A DNA stretch of 64,000 bases from Pomphorhynchus laevis (Eukaryota; Acanthocephala; Palaeacanthocephala; Echinorhynchida; Pomphorhynchidae): NCBI GenBank assembly GCA_012934845.2, contig WNNJ02002564.1, positions 19,572 through 83,571 on the forward strand, written 5' to 3'. Both the position numbers and the translations under genes were made by a program. Below the pieces are notes generated by a model, which was not told where the DNA came from, did not search any database, and was given only the letters and a program-made list of their open reading frames with translations. Positions 41,680-53,399 of the stretch are shown one piece after another. The stretch's first letter is position 1, and the number at the start of each line of letters is the position of its first letter.

Positions 41680-44090
41680 ATGTAATACAAGTTATGCAAC
41701 AATCAGTATGGACTTTACTGATGCATCGCATTAAAACTCATGACCTATTAGTTGACACAACTAATAAAGAGGAAAAATATACACTTGACAAAAAGATTTC
41801 AGTGCCAACAAAAAACTTATTAATGGGAATTAATGTATTAATTTATGAATATTCAATATAATGTTATTAATATAATAAATATTAATTTTAATTATATTAA
41901 TATTATATTAATATTATAAATAATATTAGTTAATATTATTATAATATTTTATAGTATAATATTAATTAAATAATAAATAATATTTCATAATATTCGATGC
42001 CTACGTGATTTTAAGAGCAGACGTGTATTTTTAACAATTAATATATACTCTTATTACTCATTCTATATTAATAAATTTTTATTAATATAAATTAATATAT
42101 TAATTTATATTAATATTTACGCAATATTTCATTTCACCCAGTATCAACATATGTATGCCGGTTCTAAAAAGGAAATATGCTATAATTAGTCGGTATAAAA
42201 AATAATTTTCACATGACGCTTGGTATCTCAAAGACATTTTGTCTAAAATACAAAATTATAGATTCATCAAATGACTTCATAATATTTGATGTCAAGAAAT
42301 GACGTGATATTAAGATCAAACGTGTATTTTTAACAATTAATATAAAAGCTTATTACTCATTATATAATAAATAATATATAAACTTTTATACTATGCCAGC
42401 TGGATAATATTTAATGGCGCTATACATGAAAAGCCCAGATGGATATTCATAAGATATTTTACCCCCTACCATTACGTTGTAATCAAATCTCTCACTATGC
42501 TCCTTATCTCTGCGTGAATTACTCGACCTTAGACATATATTCTATTTATAGCAATAAAATATTTTTTACATTAAAGTAGAAACGTTAGATAATGGATTTT
42601 AGCTCACTACGGAAATCAACTATTGAGTCATGCCGTAGAAAATATGGGTAGTATGGTGAGAATCCAATAATAAATATTGTGCTAACTAGATTGGGTGACT
42701 AGCCAAATATTGGGTAAAATTATGCGTGATAGAAATCACATAAAAGATTATGTAACCAATACGAGGTATTCGGCAATTTCGTTCTCAACAAATTGCGATC
42801 GATAATGTCTTCCTCCGATTCTAATGATAATAATATGCTAGAATTAATTAGAAAATAATAATTACTAAGTATTACTAATTAATATTATTGATTATTAGTA
42901 ATCATTAATTAATAATTAATAATTAATATGAATTGGTAATCATTAATACTAATTAATATTAATGAAATATTGTTTAATATTTCTTAATAAATATTTATTT
43001 AATATTTTTTAATAATAATTCTCACCTTTCAAACAAAAGAATACCAGTTGTTATCCTTTTGTTTCATGGATTTTGAACATAATAAGTAATTATTAATAAA
43101 AATAAAATATTCATTTAAATTCCCATATAAATTGACACTAAAATGACAAATCAAATTGACAGACCTAAGTAATTACTATAAAATAATCATTAATTAATAT
43201 TTTAATAGTACTATATATTTAATATAATTAATATTTAATTTCTACTTATTTTGCAGTCTACCACAATGATATCCTAATCCCGAAAATTTAGGGACTCAGC
43301 GGATGCATGGGCAAAAATTTATTAAGAGTTCAATTTATTTAAGTTTCGTACATTATTTTTATACCATTAAAATACACGATCATCATAATTTACCTTAGAC
43401 GTTATACTTAATGAGAACTCACCATAAGCGTACAATATAGAACGTTTATCTTCAATAAAAAATAGCGATCAACATTTAATTACAAGAATGATCTATCACC
43501 GCAAATGAAATGCTATCTTTATATAACAACTACAATAATATACTTCGATAAAATAGATGTTTATCGAGCATTTTGCGTATATGGTAAAGGCGAATAAACA
43601 TTTTCATGATAATTTCGGGCATTCTTAATTGTAAAAAAAGGAATTTCATGACAATTGTGAAAGAAATATGAGCTAATCCTACAATTTGATTCCCTAGTGT
43701 TAACATCATAAGACTTGCTTTACAATCAAATTAATAATGAGAGAATGAAGTCAGCAATGGTAAAACAGTAAAAATATATCAAGAGATATAACGAAAATTG
43801 TTTGCAAGACTATCATCAAATACAGGTTTAGTAATTAGTACCGGATGTAATAATAACAACGAAAGTGAACCTTTACCGTAAAATAAAAGATTACGCTGAA
43901 CTATTTCGATAAAATTAAATTGCATGCCTAAAAAACGCAGCTAATAATTGATAATTAGCTGATAACATAATTGATATTTTTGCCAAAAAATTAAAATATT
44001 GTATAAAATATTAAAATATATTAGAATATTAAAATATTCAATTGTATAAAGCATATTTAATTGCGATAGAGATTAATAAAATTTTAAATA
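41680..44090. other. AT-rich intergenic DNA with local duplication
   Basis: Near-copies of about 70 bp (cctacgtgattttaagagca..gtgtatttttaacaattaata, about 42000-42050, and tgacgtgatattaagatcaaacg, about 42298-42345) show an old duplication. Otherwise AT repeats; no genes. Confidence 0.45.
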
Positions 44091-44111
44091 AGATAAAGAT
44101 AAAGATAAAGA
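44091..44111 (-). repeat. (TTTATC)n tail of the intact LINE
   Basis: The plus strand reads agataa repeated about four times. It lies at the 3' end of the LINE where other elements carry poly-A. Simple-repeat tails are known from I- and jockey-type elements. Confidence 0.75.
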
Positions 44112-44233
44112 TTTTCTTAATACTAAATAAACATTCCCCGATGGGGGAGACAATAAGGAAGAAAAATTACAGAAAAGAAAAAGTAGTCAATAAGTAACAT
44201 TTCTTCACTAACTTCTTCAGGTCTCCTCCATGT

Positions 44234-46705
44234 TTATAGCTCTAGGGGAATCTGATCCCTAGAACCGATCCAGCACGCCGCCTTACGAGTGAACCACCCG
44301 GGGGCTGCCACCCCCCGAAGGATCCACTCGCGACGGACGATGTCAGGTAAGCGGGACACGAGTAGCTTCAAGAACATTAGTCTTTGCTCAGGGGGACGTC
44401 CTCTCGAGAAGAAGACTAACCCCGAAATAGCCCAGGTGCCCCAAAGGCGCACCTGAGTTACCTCCTTTAATGACAGATGTTGGGCCCGTTTCAGGGCCCA
44501 TCTAGCTCTCTTCAGGATACGTTTAAGTCTATCCAGGTCAGACTTGGCCGACCAGTTCACGGTCACAGTGAACCCAAGGTATCTTACTCGACTAGTGAAG
44601 GAGGGGATTTGGTCGTTGGGCATAATGGAGGATAAGGCAGAGATTGCTAATCTCTTAAGCTTTTTCCTCGTCGCAGGGGCGCCATGAAAAACTACCACCT
44701 GCGATTTGGCGGAGTTTACAATAAGATTGGACTGGGGAAGCTGGTCTTTTAATCTTAAAAAGAATTGGCTGATGTCGGAGACTACGTCTTTGCACCTACG
44801 TCCAGTGAATAGGGCTGTGGTATCATCAGCATATACCACAAGACGTTTTTCACGTTTGAAAATTTTGAAAAGTTGTATGGAGGCAGCAAGATATAAGATA
44901 GGAGAAAGTGGGGAGCCTTGAGGCACTCCTGTAATGGGGTAGAACTGACGCGCATCAGGGTCGTCTTCATAGTAGAACCGCTTGGTATACAGCAGTATCT
45001 CCACCCTGTTAACAATTCTCGCAGGCAACCCTAAGGACCTAAGAGAAGAGATAACGAAGGGAATGGAGATACGGTCAAATGCAGCCGAAAAGTCTAAGAA
45101 AACAGCCACAACTAATTGATGACGGTTCTCCCGACAGAACTGCTGCACCTCACTTACTGCAGAATGTACCGAGCGCCCTTTAACGAACCCATGAAAACCA
45201 GGTGGGATTAAGTGATGCTTAGTTAAATGGTCGCGGATTCTACGCGCAAGCGCTTTTTCGTAGATCGAAACGAGGGAATTTTGTATCGAGATGGGCCGCA
45301 GGTCTTTTGGAGAGCGAACAGGATTTCTCTTATGGATAAAAATTCTCTTACTAATATTGATGCCTGCTACATCAGAAGGTGATGCTAAAAGCATGGTGAC
45401 GGCCACTTCTCTCCTTTGATCGGCAGTCAGAAGCTGACAGACCCGAGAAGAGAGTGGAGCGATGGTTTTGGAGGTGCCCGGAAGAGGCCCCCAGGCGTTG
45501 AGAATCTCAGGAACTGAGACATCCCTACTCCTGAAGTCTCCCCAAGGCGGGATTGGTTGCGGTGATTGCGTGGCTCCATAATTATGTAGGGCTAGTGACT
45601 CTACCAAAACTTTATCCAGACCGATACTGCCTATCCAACCAGAAGCTCTCTCCTTCCAAGAGACAGACTTCTCTTTCTTGAATATCTTCCAGAAGGAAGA
45701 CCGGGCTGGATTAAGGGAAGCAATGCTAGCCCTATCCTTACCCAGCTGGAACCTATATCTAGTGCTCCAGTATTCTTTCGAGAGAACCTGACGCGCAGAA
45801 GCAGAGAGATTGGGTGAATGAAGCAGGTGTGCAAGGGTCTTGAGTTTTGTCGGAGTGGGGCAATAAATTCTACCTTTATAGGTAATTGATAAAATCCCGG
45901 TAGCTTGCGAAGAGAGGTAGGTATTAAATTCGGTCAGACTCTCATTCCCTATTCGGGGGAAGCGGCTGATAGCTGCCTGGAAGACTGCCACTCTGATTGG
46001 ATCAAAGCAGAATCTCCGGCGAAGCAGCGTATCCTCCTCAATCCGCCAACGAATAAGGTCATGAGAGGTGGTCAGATGTTGACGCGACTGTTCAGTACAG
46101 AAGGGCTTAAGCAGCCACCTCTCATGAATCAGTAGAAGGTCGAGGAGTGAGTTTGTTGTTGAGCAATGAAAGGTGGGGGATGGTGGTTTGTGAATGAAGT
46201 ACCGGTTCCTGGCTCTGCGGTGTGCAGCATTAATCCAACGACCAGTTCTGTCGTTGAAATCGCCTAGTATCATGTCGTAGCCGCTGTCAAGGATATTATC
46301 CAGGATGTCCCGATTCTTGTGAATCTCCCCTGGACGAATATAGACATTGGCCAGACTGAAGCGTTTACCGTTCTTACAGAGTGAAACTACCAAACAAGAC
46401 AGGGCTGGACAAGAATAATTTAATAGGAGGGACGATCTTAAGGAGCATTTAACTAGGGTCAAGAGTCCTTGAGATGAAGAGGAGTGAGGCGGGGTTATAT
46501 AAGGAGTAAAGTCTGAACAGATGTGCTTAGGGATAAATCGAGTAATGTCCTCGGATCGACGGATAGACCGCGTCTCCTGAAGGACTATAACATCAGCATC
46601 TCGGCCTGAGAGAAGTCTAAGGGCAGAAGCTCCTCCCGAATTCCACTGAACGATGTTCAGCGAAAAAGGGTCACCGTTACCAGACATTGTGTTTAATCGG
46701 TTCAC
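44234..46705 (-). CDS. LINE ORF2: APE endonuclease and reverse transcriptase (823 aa)
   Basis: The endonuclease domain (about 15-225) has NIVQWNSG with Asn22, VLQET with Glu44, LGDFND with Asp149/Asn151, and TSHD with His215; these are the expected catalytic residues that nick target DNA. The RT domain (about 450-720) has SPKDLRPISIQNSL (465-478), GFHGFVKGRSVHSAV (503-517), motif A FLDFSAAFDRI (536-546), motif B GVPQGSPLSPILYLAA (593-608) and motif C VVYADDTT with Asp627-Asp628. There is no RNase H. 823 aa is somewhat short for jockey ORF2 (around 900). The protein primes reverse transcription from the nicked target. Start Met46705 lies just before the endonuclease; a second Met is at residue 7. 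Confidence 0.93.
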   Translation of the reverse strand: MNRLNTMSGNGDPFSLNIVQWNSGGASALRLLSGRDADVIVLQETRSIRRSEDITRFIPKHICSDFTPYITPPHSSSSQGLLTLVKCSLRSSLLLNYSCPALSCLVVSLCKNGKRFSLANVYIRPGEIHKNRDILDNILDSGYDMILGDFNDRTGRWINAAHRRARNRYFIHKPPSPTFHCSTTNSLLDLLLIHERWLLKPFCTEQSRQHLTTSHDLIRWRIEEDTLLRRRFCFDPIRVAVFQAAISRFPRIGNESLTEFNTYLSSQATGILSITYKGRIYCPTPTKLKTLAHLLHSPNLSASARQVLSKEYWSTRYRFQLGKDRASIASLNPARSSFWKIFKKEKSVSWKERASGWIGSIGLDKVLVESLALHNYGATQSPQPIPPWGDFRSRDVSVPEILNAWGPLPGTSKTIAPLSSRVCQLLTADQRREVAVTMLLASPSDVAGINISKRIFIHKRNPVRSPKDLRPISIQNSLVSIYEKALARRIRDHLTKHHLIPPGFHGFVKGRSVHSAVSEVQQFCRENRHQLVVAVFLDFSAAFDRISIPFVISSLRSLGLPARIVNRVEILLYTKRFYYEDDPDARQFYPITGVPQGSPLSPILYLAASIQLFKIFKREKRLVVYADDTTALFTGRRCKDVVSDISQFFLRLKDQLPQSNLIVNSAKSQVVVFHGAPATRKKLKRLAISALSSIMPNDQIPSFTSRVRYLGFTVTVNWSAKSDLDRLKRILKRARWALKRAQHLSLKEVTQVRLWGTWAISGLVFFSRGRPPEQRLMFLKLLVSRLPDIVRREWILRGVAAPGWFTRKAACWIGSRDQIPLEL

Positions 46706-46722
46706 CCGGGATTACCACGCCC

Positions 46723-48012
46723 TCAGGACGTACTAGAAGTGGAGGGGTTTCCCCCAACACCACTAGACATCCTTTGGACCGGCACTTCCCCGGAGGGAAT
46801 AGTATCTTCATTTTCCCTGGAAGTGAGCTTCCATCTCATCATCTTCCCCACCTTGACAGGTGCAACCACCTTGACAGAGGATGATCTCTTCTTCGATACA
46901 GGTGTAGAGGTCGAAGTCGTTGTAGATCCTATACAGCTATTAAAGAAGGAAGAAAAATATAGGGATTGCTGCAAAAGTTGTTCCCTTATTTCTGTTAATT
47001 CCTTGGCCATTGTGCTTTGAATTGTTTTAATTATTTCGCCATCTGACATCATCCTGTCAGGAATCGCCGCAGCAGAAAATGATTTCTGTTGAAAAGTTTT
47101 CGGTTTAAATAAATCTCGGTATTCTCTGAAAATCCTACATTTGCGTGAAAAGGATGGATGAGGGCCCCCGCAGTTTATGCAGAAGGCCGAGTGTTCGCAC
47201 CGGGAAGAATTCAACAAGGCCTGGCAATCATCGTCACCACATATTCCGCAGACCTTGGTTCCACTGCAGGAGGACTGCCAGTGACCCCATTGGTGGCAGA
47301 CGTTACAGTGGGGATATATCATATTGTCTTCAACCAGAATTTCGAAGGAAAGATTGTAACCAAGGAAAGGGTTGGATTTAGAATTACTAAGCGTCACGGC
47401 ATTTTCGGAAGTAGTATTTGCGAAAGCAATTGGAATAATTCTTCCACTATTACTATGAATTCTTCTTGCAGAAGAGAGATTAAATTTCTTTTTTAGAAGT
47501 TCCAAATCCTCATCTTCAAGAGCATCTGGAAAATTGTTGATCTTTACGGAAGAGAAAATTTCTTTCGATTCGAGTCGCCCAATCTTGAAGAGATTCTCAT
47601 TAAAATAGGTCTTATATTCTTCCAACATACCGGAAGAGATAAATGACACTTTGAGAGTGTTCTCATAAGTGCGAACTCTATTGAACAGTATACGATTACT
47701 GTATTTGTCTACAAAACCTCTCAAAAACTTCTTAAATAAATCCTCAGTTTTTGTGGGAGTCAAGGATGTAATGATTAACAGATTCCTTTCTTTAGGTATA
47801 GGAGAGAGAAGTTTCCCATTAACAAAACTATCAAATAAATCATTACTAACCTTTTTTGCAGTCTCATTGTTCGAACTTACCCCGCCAATCTTAGAAATAT
47901 CATCTTTTTTCCCAAAATCAGACGTTTTTTCATTCATTTTGCTTGAGCTGTTTACTTTCTTTGATCCTCCGATAGCGCTACACATTTTTTTTGTGTACAG
48001 CGAGAAATACAC
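46723..48012 (-). CDS. LINE ORF1: Gag-like nucleic-acid-binding protein (429 aa)
   Basis: The N-terminal 70 residues are Ser/Lys-rich. An RRM/PRE_C2HC-like middle (about 75-225) contains NLLIITSLTPTKTEDLFKKF and GRIIPIAFANTT. Three Cys/His knuckles follow: CNVCHQWGHWQSSC (236-249), CGICGDDDC (255-263) and CINCGGPHPSFSRKC (278-292). A Ser/Thr-rich, basic C-terminus ends at STSSTS. Such ORF1 proteins coat LINE RNA and carry it to chromatin. Met1 or Met10 (MCSAIGG) could be the start. It ends 17 bp before ORF2, in another frame, so ORF2 may be translated by reinitiation. Confidence 0.9.
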   Translation of the reverse strand: MYFSLYTKKMCSAIGGSKKVNSSSKMNEKTSDFGKKDDISKIGGVSSNNETAKKVSNDLFDSFVNGKLLSPIPKERNLLIITSLTPTKTEDLFKKFLRGFVDKYSNRILFNRVRTYENTLKVSFISSGMLEEYKTYFNENLFKIGRLESKEIFSSVKINNFPDALEDEDLELLKKKFNLSSARRIHSNSGRIIPIAFANTTSENAVTLSNSKSNPFLGYNLSFEILVEDNMIYPHCNVCHQWGHWQSSCSGTKVCGICGDDDCQALLNSSRCEHSAFCINCGGPHPSFSRKCRIFREYRDLFKPKTFQQKSFSAAAIPDRMMSDGEIIKTIQSTMAKELTEIREQLLQQSLYFSSFFNSCIGSTTTSTSTPVSKKRSSSVKVVAPVKVGKMMRWKLTSRENEDTIPSGEVPVQRMSSGVGGNPSTSSTS

Positions 48013-48102
48013 GCAAAATCCAAAATTTTAAATAAATTTGGTTTTACGACATCAAACAATGAGCGTAATGTTTAAAAATAAACGATCGTAATGTTTTGTC
48101 AT

Positions 48103-49680
48103 CAAACAATGAGCGTCATGCAATACGCTGATGACATCCTCATATATGTTCATGCGCCCACCTATCACATACACGATATCGCAATTTCTGCATCCAACTA
48201 TCTTTCTTCTATCTACAAACGTATCTCCCATCTTCGTCTCGGTCTAAACCCAGACAAGTCAAAAATAATATGGATCCTCCCCCGTCAACCTAACATATCT
48301 CCTCCACCTGTATATTTAGCCTCATCAATATTCCCCATAGTCCACAATCTCACTTTCTTAGGATTTCATTTTGATGATCACATTTCCCTTAAACCATTCT
48401 TCCGTGACAAAATCCGCTTATCTAACTTAATTCTCCGTGACATCCGCCGTATCCGTCCCTTATCGACTTCCGTTCTTGTTTGTCTCTTCTTTCATCGCTT
48501 CTTTTCCCTAAAATCGATTAATGCCTCAGCCTTTTCGCAAATTCTCCAAAATCCATCATCCTACCTCTACAACGCATAATCAACTCCGCAGTTCGAATAC
48601 TCCTACTTTTCCGGACCAACCATCCACATATCTTGTAAAACTCTCCTGAACAACCATCCACATCCTCATACAACTTCGCCTTCTCGTAACTTTTCGTATC
48701 ATCGCTGTCGGCTACCCATCATTCATCAACCGCCCATTTTTAGACGGCACTCGCCCCACCTCTCTTTCACTGCGTTCCCGTAACCTAATACAACTCCGCC
48801 TTCTCGTAACTTTTCGTCTCATCGCTGTCGGCTCCCCATCGTTCATCAACCGCCATTTTTACGACGACACTCGCCCCACCTCTCTTTCACTGCGTTCCTG
48901 TAATTCTCTCTTACTCCATTCTTCCGTGACAAAATCCGCTTATCTAACTTAATTCTCCGTGACATCCGCCGTATCCGTCCCCTTATCGACTTCCGTTCTT
49001 GTTTGTCTCTTCTTTCATCGCTTCTTTTCCCTAAAATCGATTAATGCCTCAGCCTTTTCGCAAATTCTCCAAAATCCATCATCCTACCTCTACAACGCAT
49101 AATCAACTCCGCAGTTCGAATACTCCTACTTTTCCGGACCAACCATCCACATATCTTGTAAAACTCTCCTGGACAACCATCCACATCCTCATACAACTTC
49201 GCCTTCTCGTAACTTTTCGTATCATCGCTGTCGGCTACCCATCATTCATCAACCGCCCATTTATAGACGGCACTCGCCCCACCTCTCTTTCACTGCGTTC
49301 CCGTAACCTAATACAACTCCGCCTTCTCGTAACTTTTCGTCTCATCGCTGTCGGCTCCCCATCGTTCATCAACCGCCATTTTTACGACGACACTCGCCCC
49401 ACCTCTCTTTCACTGCGTTCCTGTAATTCTCTCTTACTCCACGTTTCCAATTACTCTAACAACTACGGTCTCTGATCCTTTCTCGTCGCCGCCCCACTCG
49501 CCTGGAATCAGCTCCCTCTCGACGTCCGCCGCGCTCTCTCCTTTATTACATTCAAATACAGCCTCCGTACCCACCTTCTCGATACATGATTTAGATTTTT
49601 GGTCTTGTTTGTGGTCATGTAAAAGTTCGCCGGCACACATTTGCCACGTAATAATAAATCTTTTTTTAAAGGCGTAATAA
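48103..49680 (+). mobile_element. L2/CR1-like LINE 3' half with nested tandem duplications
   Basis: Starts within the RT at MQYADDILIYVHAP (motif C) and runs through LGLNPDKSKIIWILP, LTFLGFHFDDHISLKPF and NLILRDIRRIRPL. The segment 48394-48915 is then repeated in tandem as 48916-49437 (522 bp). Inside each copy a 120-bp piece (acaactccgccttctcgtaa..) is itself doubled. The true 3' end (LLHVSNYSNNYGL, SPFLLAAPLAWNQLP-like, then gtggtcatgtaa) follows the second copy and ends in the ttgccacgt motif shared with 61.2 and 63.4 kb. Several frame breaks; dead. Confidence 0.85.
48394..49437 (+). repeat. 522-bp tandem duplication with inner 120-bp duplication
   Basis: ccattcttccgtgacaaaat recurs at 48394 and 48916; 120-bp inner repeats begin at about 48671 and 48791 and at about 49193 and 49313. 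Inner copies differ from each other (gctacccatcat or gctccccatcgt), but the outer copies match almost exactly, so the 120-bp doubling came first and the 522-bp doubling later. The 120-bp unit is 40 codons, so the frame is kept across it. Confidence 0.9.
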
Positions 49681-49699
49681 AATAATAACTTCATGCGTA

Positions 49700-51190
49700 T
49701 CATTAAATCACAGTTATAACAATATAATTAATATAAAAGTAGATATATAATGATATTTAATCAAATGCATCGATTCTCTGCCCTCTAAATTTGACCACCG
49801 CCCATACTAACCCGACTTTGGTTATATCTATAGAACCGACTTTGGCTACATATATATAGAATTAATATAAAATTAAATTTTACTTGATATATTGCATCGA
49901 GTATCTACTTCAAATAAAGCGCAATAGGAAGAATTCCAACAAATCGTAAAAGTATAAGCTAAAAACAAAAATGTATGCGAATTTGCAAATTTCATCTTAA
50001 GGTGTTTTTTGAATTAAGTAGCTGTTGTTAATAAGATGTTGACTACGTAGATGTTGACTAAAAACAAAATCTCGTTTTATCTTTGACTATATAGTCTTTC
50101 CTTCTAATAGCGATCCTTCAAGCATAACTTGAAACTTCGCCATAGCTTTAAAGATTTACATACAGATTGAATAGTTACTTCCGAGAAAGGTTAGGTGTGT
50201 TAAGCAACATTCTCACCAGTGGATGATTAGATGCAAGCAAATTTGATACTCAGTGAATGTGAAAGCTAATGCATTAAGTCTCTCTGAACAAAGGATAGAA
50301 CGAGTAGCGAAGACAAGGTGTGTGGATCCTCAAAACAAAATCAAATATATTAAGTTCAGATTTTAGCTAAAAATGAAATGCTTGATATGTATTTCAACGT
50401 ATGCGATTTTAAGATGCACGCGTTGATAATGCATAATAACCTAGTATTAATGCATAATAACCTAATATCGAGTCGTTCAAGGTTCTACCGAATTTGACTA
50501 TAATCATACAAGAGTGATGAAGAATCATTGCAAGTTGAACGATATTACAACACTCGAATAACTAACTGATTCAATAACCGCTACAGATTTCGTAAGAAGA
50601 TGATGCGGGCGAATGTGACCAATTTAAGGATTCATACAAATATTAACATTTACGACCGAATGATGGGAAGTAGACCAACTATTGGCTTTATCCAAATCAA
50701 ATTGTAACTAGGATAAACCAGACATTTATTAAAGAAAGAACATCAAACCTTCAAATCGTTCGTGGACAAGAGTAACTGAAATGCGACAGCTTATTGATGT
50801 TCGACATTTAACAATCAAGCAAAAACTGCATCAATGCTGAATTCGTCATTATTCAACGTTTCAATGTATATCATCATTATTCAACAATGCAGCCGAGACC
50901 GGATACACAAGTCATTTCATGTTAACTTAAAAGTATAGGAACAAAATGGTGCTCTGGTTGAAGAAGTAAAATTTAGACGTGAATGTCGCGATTAAATATC
51001 GGATAAAGTCTGTACACGTTTATCAAAATGTCGCATTTATTTAATATTCTATTTATCCATTAACGCGTTGGATTGCTTATATTTTATTGTTTAATTATGA
51101 ATGCATGAGATTATCTTATTGTATTTTAAATTCCCCTTCAGATTTCTTATCATGAGAAGTTTCACTTGTAAAATATTTTGTGTATTTCGA
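49700..51190. other. Intergenic DNA, nothing recognised
   Basis: No supported gene or repeat. Two near-identical phrases (cgactttggttatat / cgactttggctacat, about 49812-49858) are a small duplication. The region 50.2-51.0 kb is less AT-rich and may be decayed repeat, but I could not assign it. Confidence 0.4.
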
Positions 51191-51199
51191 CGGTATCAT

Positions 51200-52900
51200 C
51201 TATCACAGATAATTATTATTAATATAGACATCACGATCACTGCTCAAAGTTGCACACATCCAAAAATAAAATAGAGAAAAAGAAAAAAATTTACTGTAAA
51301 CTTTGTTGGAAGTGACGGCAATCTGCTCGCTTTGAGTGTTCCATAATTTACAACTCTTTAGCCAAATTGAACTGTTCTGTAGCGTACAATTCTGGGGTGG
51401 TAGAGGCAAAAGGAATTACCTCGCAAATTGCGAACAGGCCGAAAATCAACTAAGCTATTAGAACGTGTTGTTTATTATGCAGTACTTGTCAGACTATGCA
51501 CATATATCTAAAGTCCCGAAGATAGCTTACAGAATGCATGTCAGCGCTCGAAGCCATTTTTGTACGGTTAACGTTTAATGAATATACAAGCTTTGTTGCT
51601 TGACGTAGCACTTTTCAACTTGATTTGTCTCCGCTAAGGTCTTCCGATGTGTATTTGAGGAGGCATATAGCAAACTGCTAAGAACAAAGGCGTTTACAAG
51701 CGTTTTGAAAGACCCTAAATTCAAAAAATTGAAAATTCGGTGGATCTTACCATAAAATATTAGTATTATAGCGAGTGGATAAATCGTTAGTAATCCATAT
51801 ACCGAGATCCTTAACACGTTAAACTGATTCAATGTGATGATCATTTAGAAAATACGTCGGATCTTGATTACGATATCGAACTTGTATACACATGCAAATA
51901 TACTTAGACAAGTTTATTAATAAACCATTAGTAAACGCCCATTCAGAAACCTTATTAATGTTAGATTGAAGAATTTCCATATCTAGATCTGTTCGAATTG
52001 CTCGACAAATTTAAAGGTTATCGGCATATAAAAGCGACTGAGAATTTAGGATCCCTGTTAAATCATAAACGAAAATGCAGAAAAGTAATGCCCCCAATAC
52101 CGAACCTTGTGAGACACCAACATGAACCGGATAACGATCTGAAACGATATCATATAATGATTTATATTTAGTGCTATCATTTTATTGTTTAAGATATCGT
52201 GGCAAACTAGGTCAAACACTTTTGAGAAGTCAAAAATATAACGTCCACTTATGAATTTCAAAGTGATTGCATATTAATCGACAAAGGATTTTCTTCAATA
52301 CTCGACAAGATACCGCAGTTAAACTGATAGGTCGATAAATATAGGTCGACAAATATCCAATATAATGGAACACAAACAATATCAAAAAGATTCTTCATGT
52401 ATATTAATGGAAGATCATGACAAATATATATCAATGATTTAAGTCGATTAAGCTCTTTAATCACATTGTGAATATAGAACATATGAAGCACCTCATAAAT
52501 TGGTGGACAGTGTAAAATTTTCATTGGAAAATATGTACCGAAGATTGCTGTCAAAAAATTTACGACCAAACGCATTAGCTACATCAATATCGTTAAATAA
52601 ATTACAACCATCAGTATCAATTATGTCATTTACAGACTCAACGTGACTCTTACAATTAGCGTAGTTAAAAAATAAAGAAATATTGCGTAGTGATTGTTCT
52701 GCTAGTTTTTCTTTAAATTTTCGTTTTTTTTTTCAAACAATTGAGATTCGTAAACTGATTCAGAACATTTTTAAATGTATCAAACTCAATTTATCCTTTC
52801 ATTAACCTAGAAAGGTATCCTTCTTTAATTTAATAATTGCTCTCGATTCATCATCAAACCAAGGGTTGCGATATGTACGGGGACTGGCGCTCTTACTAGG
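51200..52900 (-). mobile_element. LINE remnant of jockey/CR1 type, strongly decayed
   Basis: On the minus strand, RT motifs are readable in order: FDFSKVFDLVCHDILNNKM (motif A, near 52235-52180), HVGVSQGSVLGALLFCIFVYD (motif B-like, near 52130-52080), LLYAD (motif C, near 52040), then TNGLLINLSK and VKDLGIWI (about 51940-51810). Before motif A are weakly readable RT fingers to about 52880. Stops and frame changes occur every 50-100 codons. The clade cannot be fixed. Confidence 0.65.
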
Positions 52901-53037
52901 TGAAAAGCGTAACAAAAGCTGTCTTAGAACTGACTCAAATTGTTGTCACACTTCTTCAACTCCCGTGGTTAATGGATCGAGCCAATTTATACCTCTTATA
53001 TAATATCAGTTTAAGCAATCTTGATGATTAACTACTT

Positions 53038-53325
53038 ACAACGCTCAACGACTTTCAGAGCTTAACGACTATTAGAGCTCAACGACTTTCAGAGCTCAAC
53101 GACTTTCATATGCTCAATGACTTTCATACGTTCAACGAATTTCAGACGCTCAACGACTTTCAGACGCACAACGACTTTCAGACGCTCAAGACTTTCAGAT
53201 GCTCAACGACTTTCAGACGCTCAACGACTTTCAGACGCTCAACGACTTTCAGACGCTCAACGACTTTCAGACGGTCAACGACTTTCAGACGCTCAACGAC
53301 TTTCATACGCTCAACGACTTTCAGA
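53038..53325 (+). repeat. 18-bp minisatellite (acgctcaacgactttcag)
   Basis: About 16 tandem units. The first are 17-bp forms with agctcaacgactttcag, later ones the 18-bp form with little variation. The translated frames (LNDFQT or RSTTFR repeats) are artefacts of the period. It is less AT-rich than its surroundings and lies 150 bp upstream of the CR1-like LINE. Confidence 0.95.
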
Positions 53326-53399
53326 AGCGCTCGCTTCGCTCACACGTCTCTTCTAAGACAACACTACGATAATATTCGAGACGAGAAGTACGAAACATA

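Larger units (their letters stand above)
44091..48045 (-). mobile_element. Intact-looking two-ORF LINE, jockey group
   Basis: On the minus strand: a short leader, ORF1 (48012-46723), a 17-bp gap, ORF2 (46705-44234), about 125 bp of 3' UTR and a (TTTATC)n tail at 44111-44091 in place of poly-A. Both frames are uninterrupted. ORF1 with CCHC knuckles plus ORF2 with APE endonuclease and RT but no RNase H is the layout of jockey-group LINEs. Whether the few leader bases above 48012 are the true 5' end is unsure. A target duplication was not found. The sister copy at 31.2-33.7 kb is clearly older. Confidence 0.88.

Noticed and set aside
48045-48120. catcaaacaatgagcg repeated on both sides of 48070 as a target duplication of the intact LINE
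   Set aside because: Both copies lie on the same (5') side of the element and no match was seen at its 3' end near 44090, so this is a local tandem duplication.
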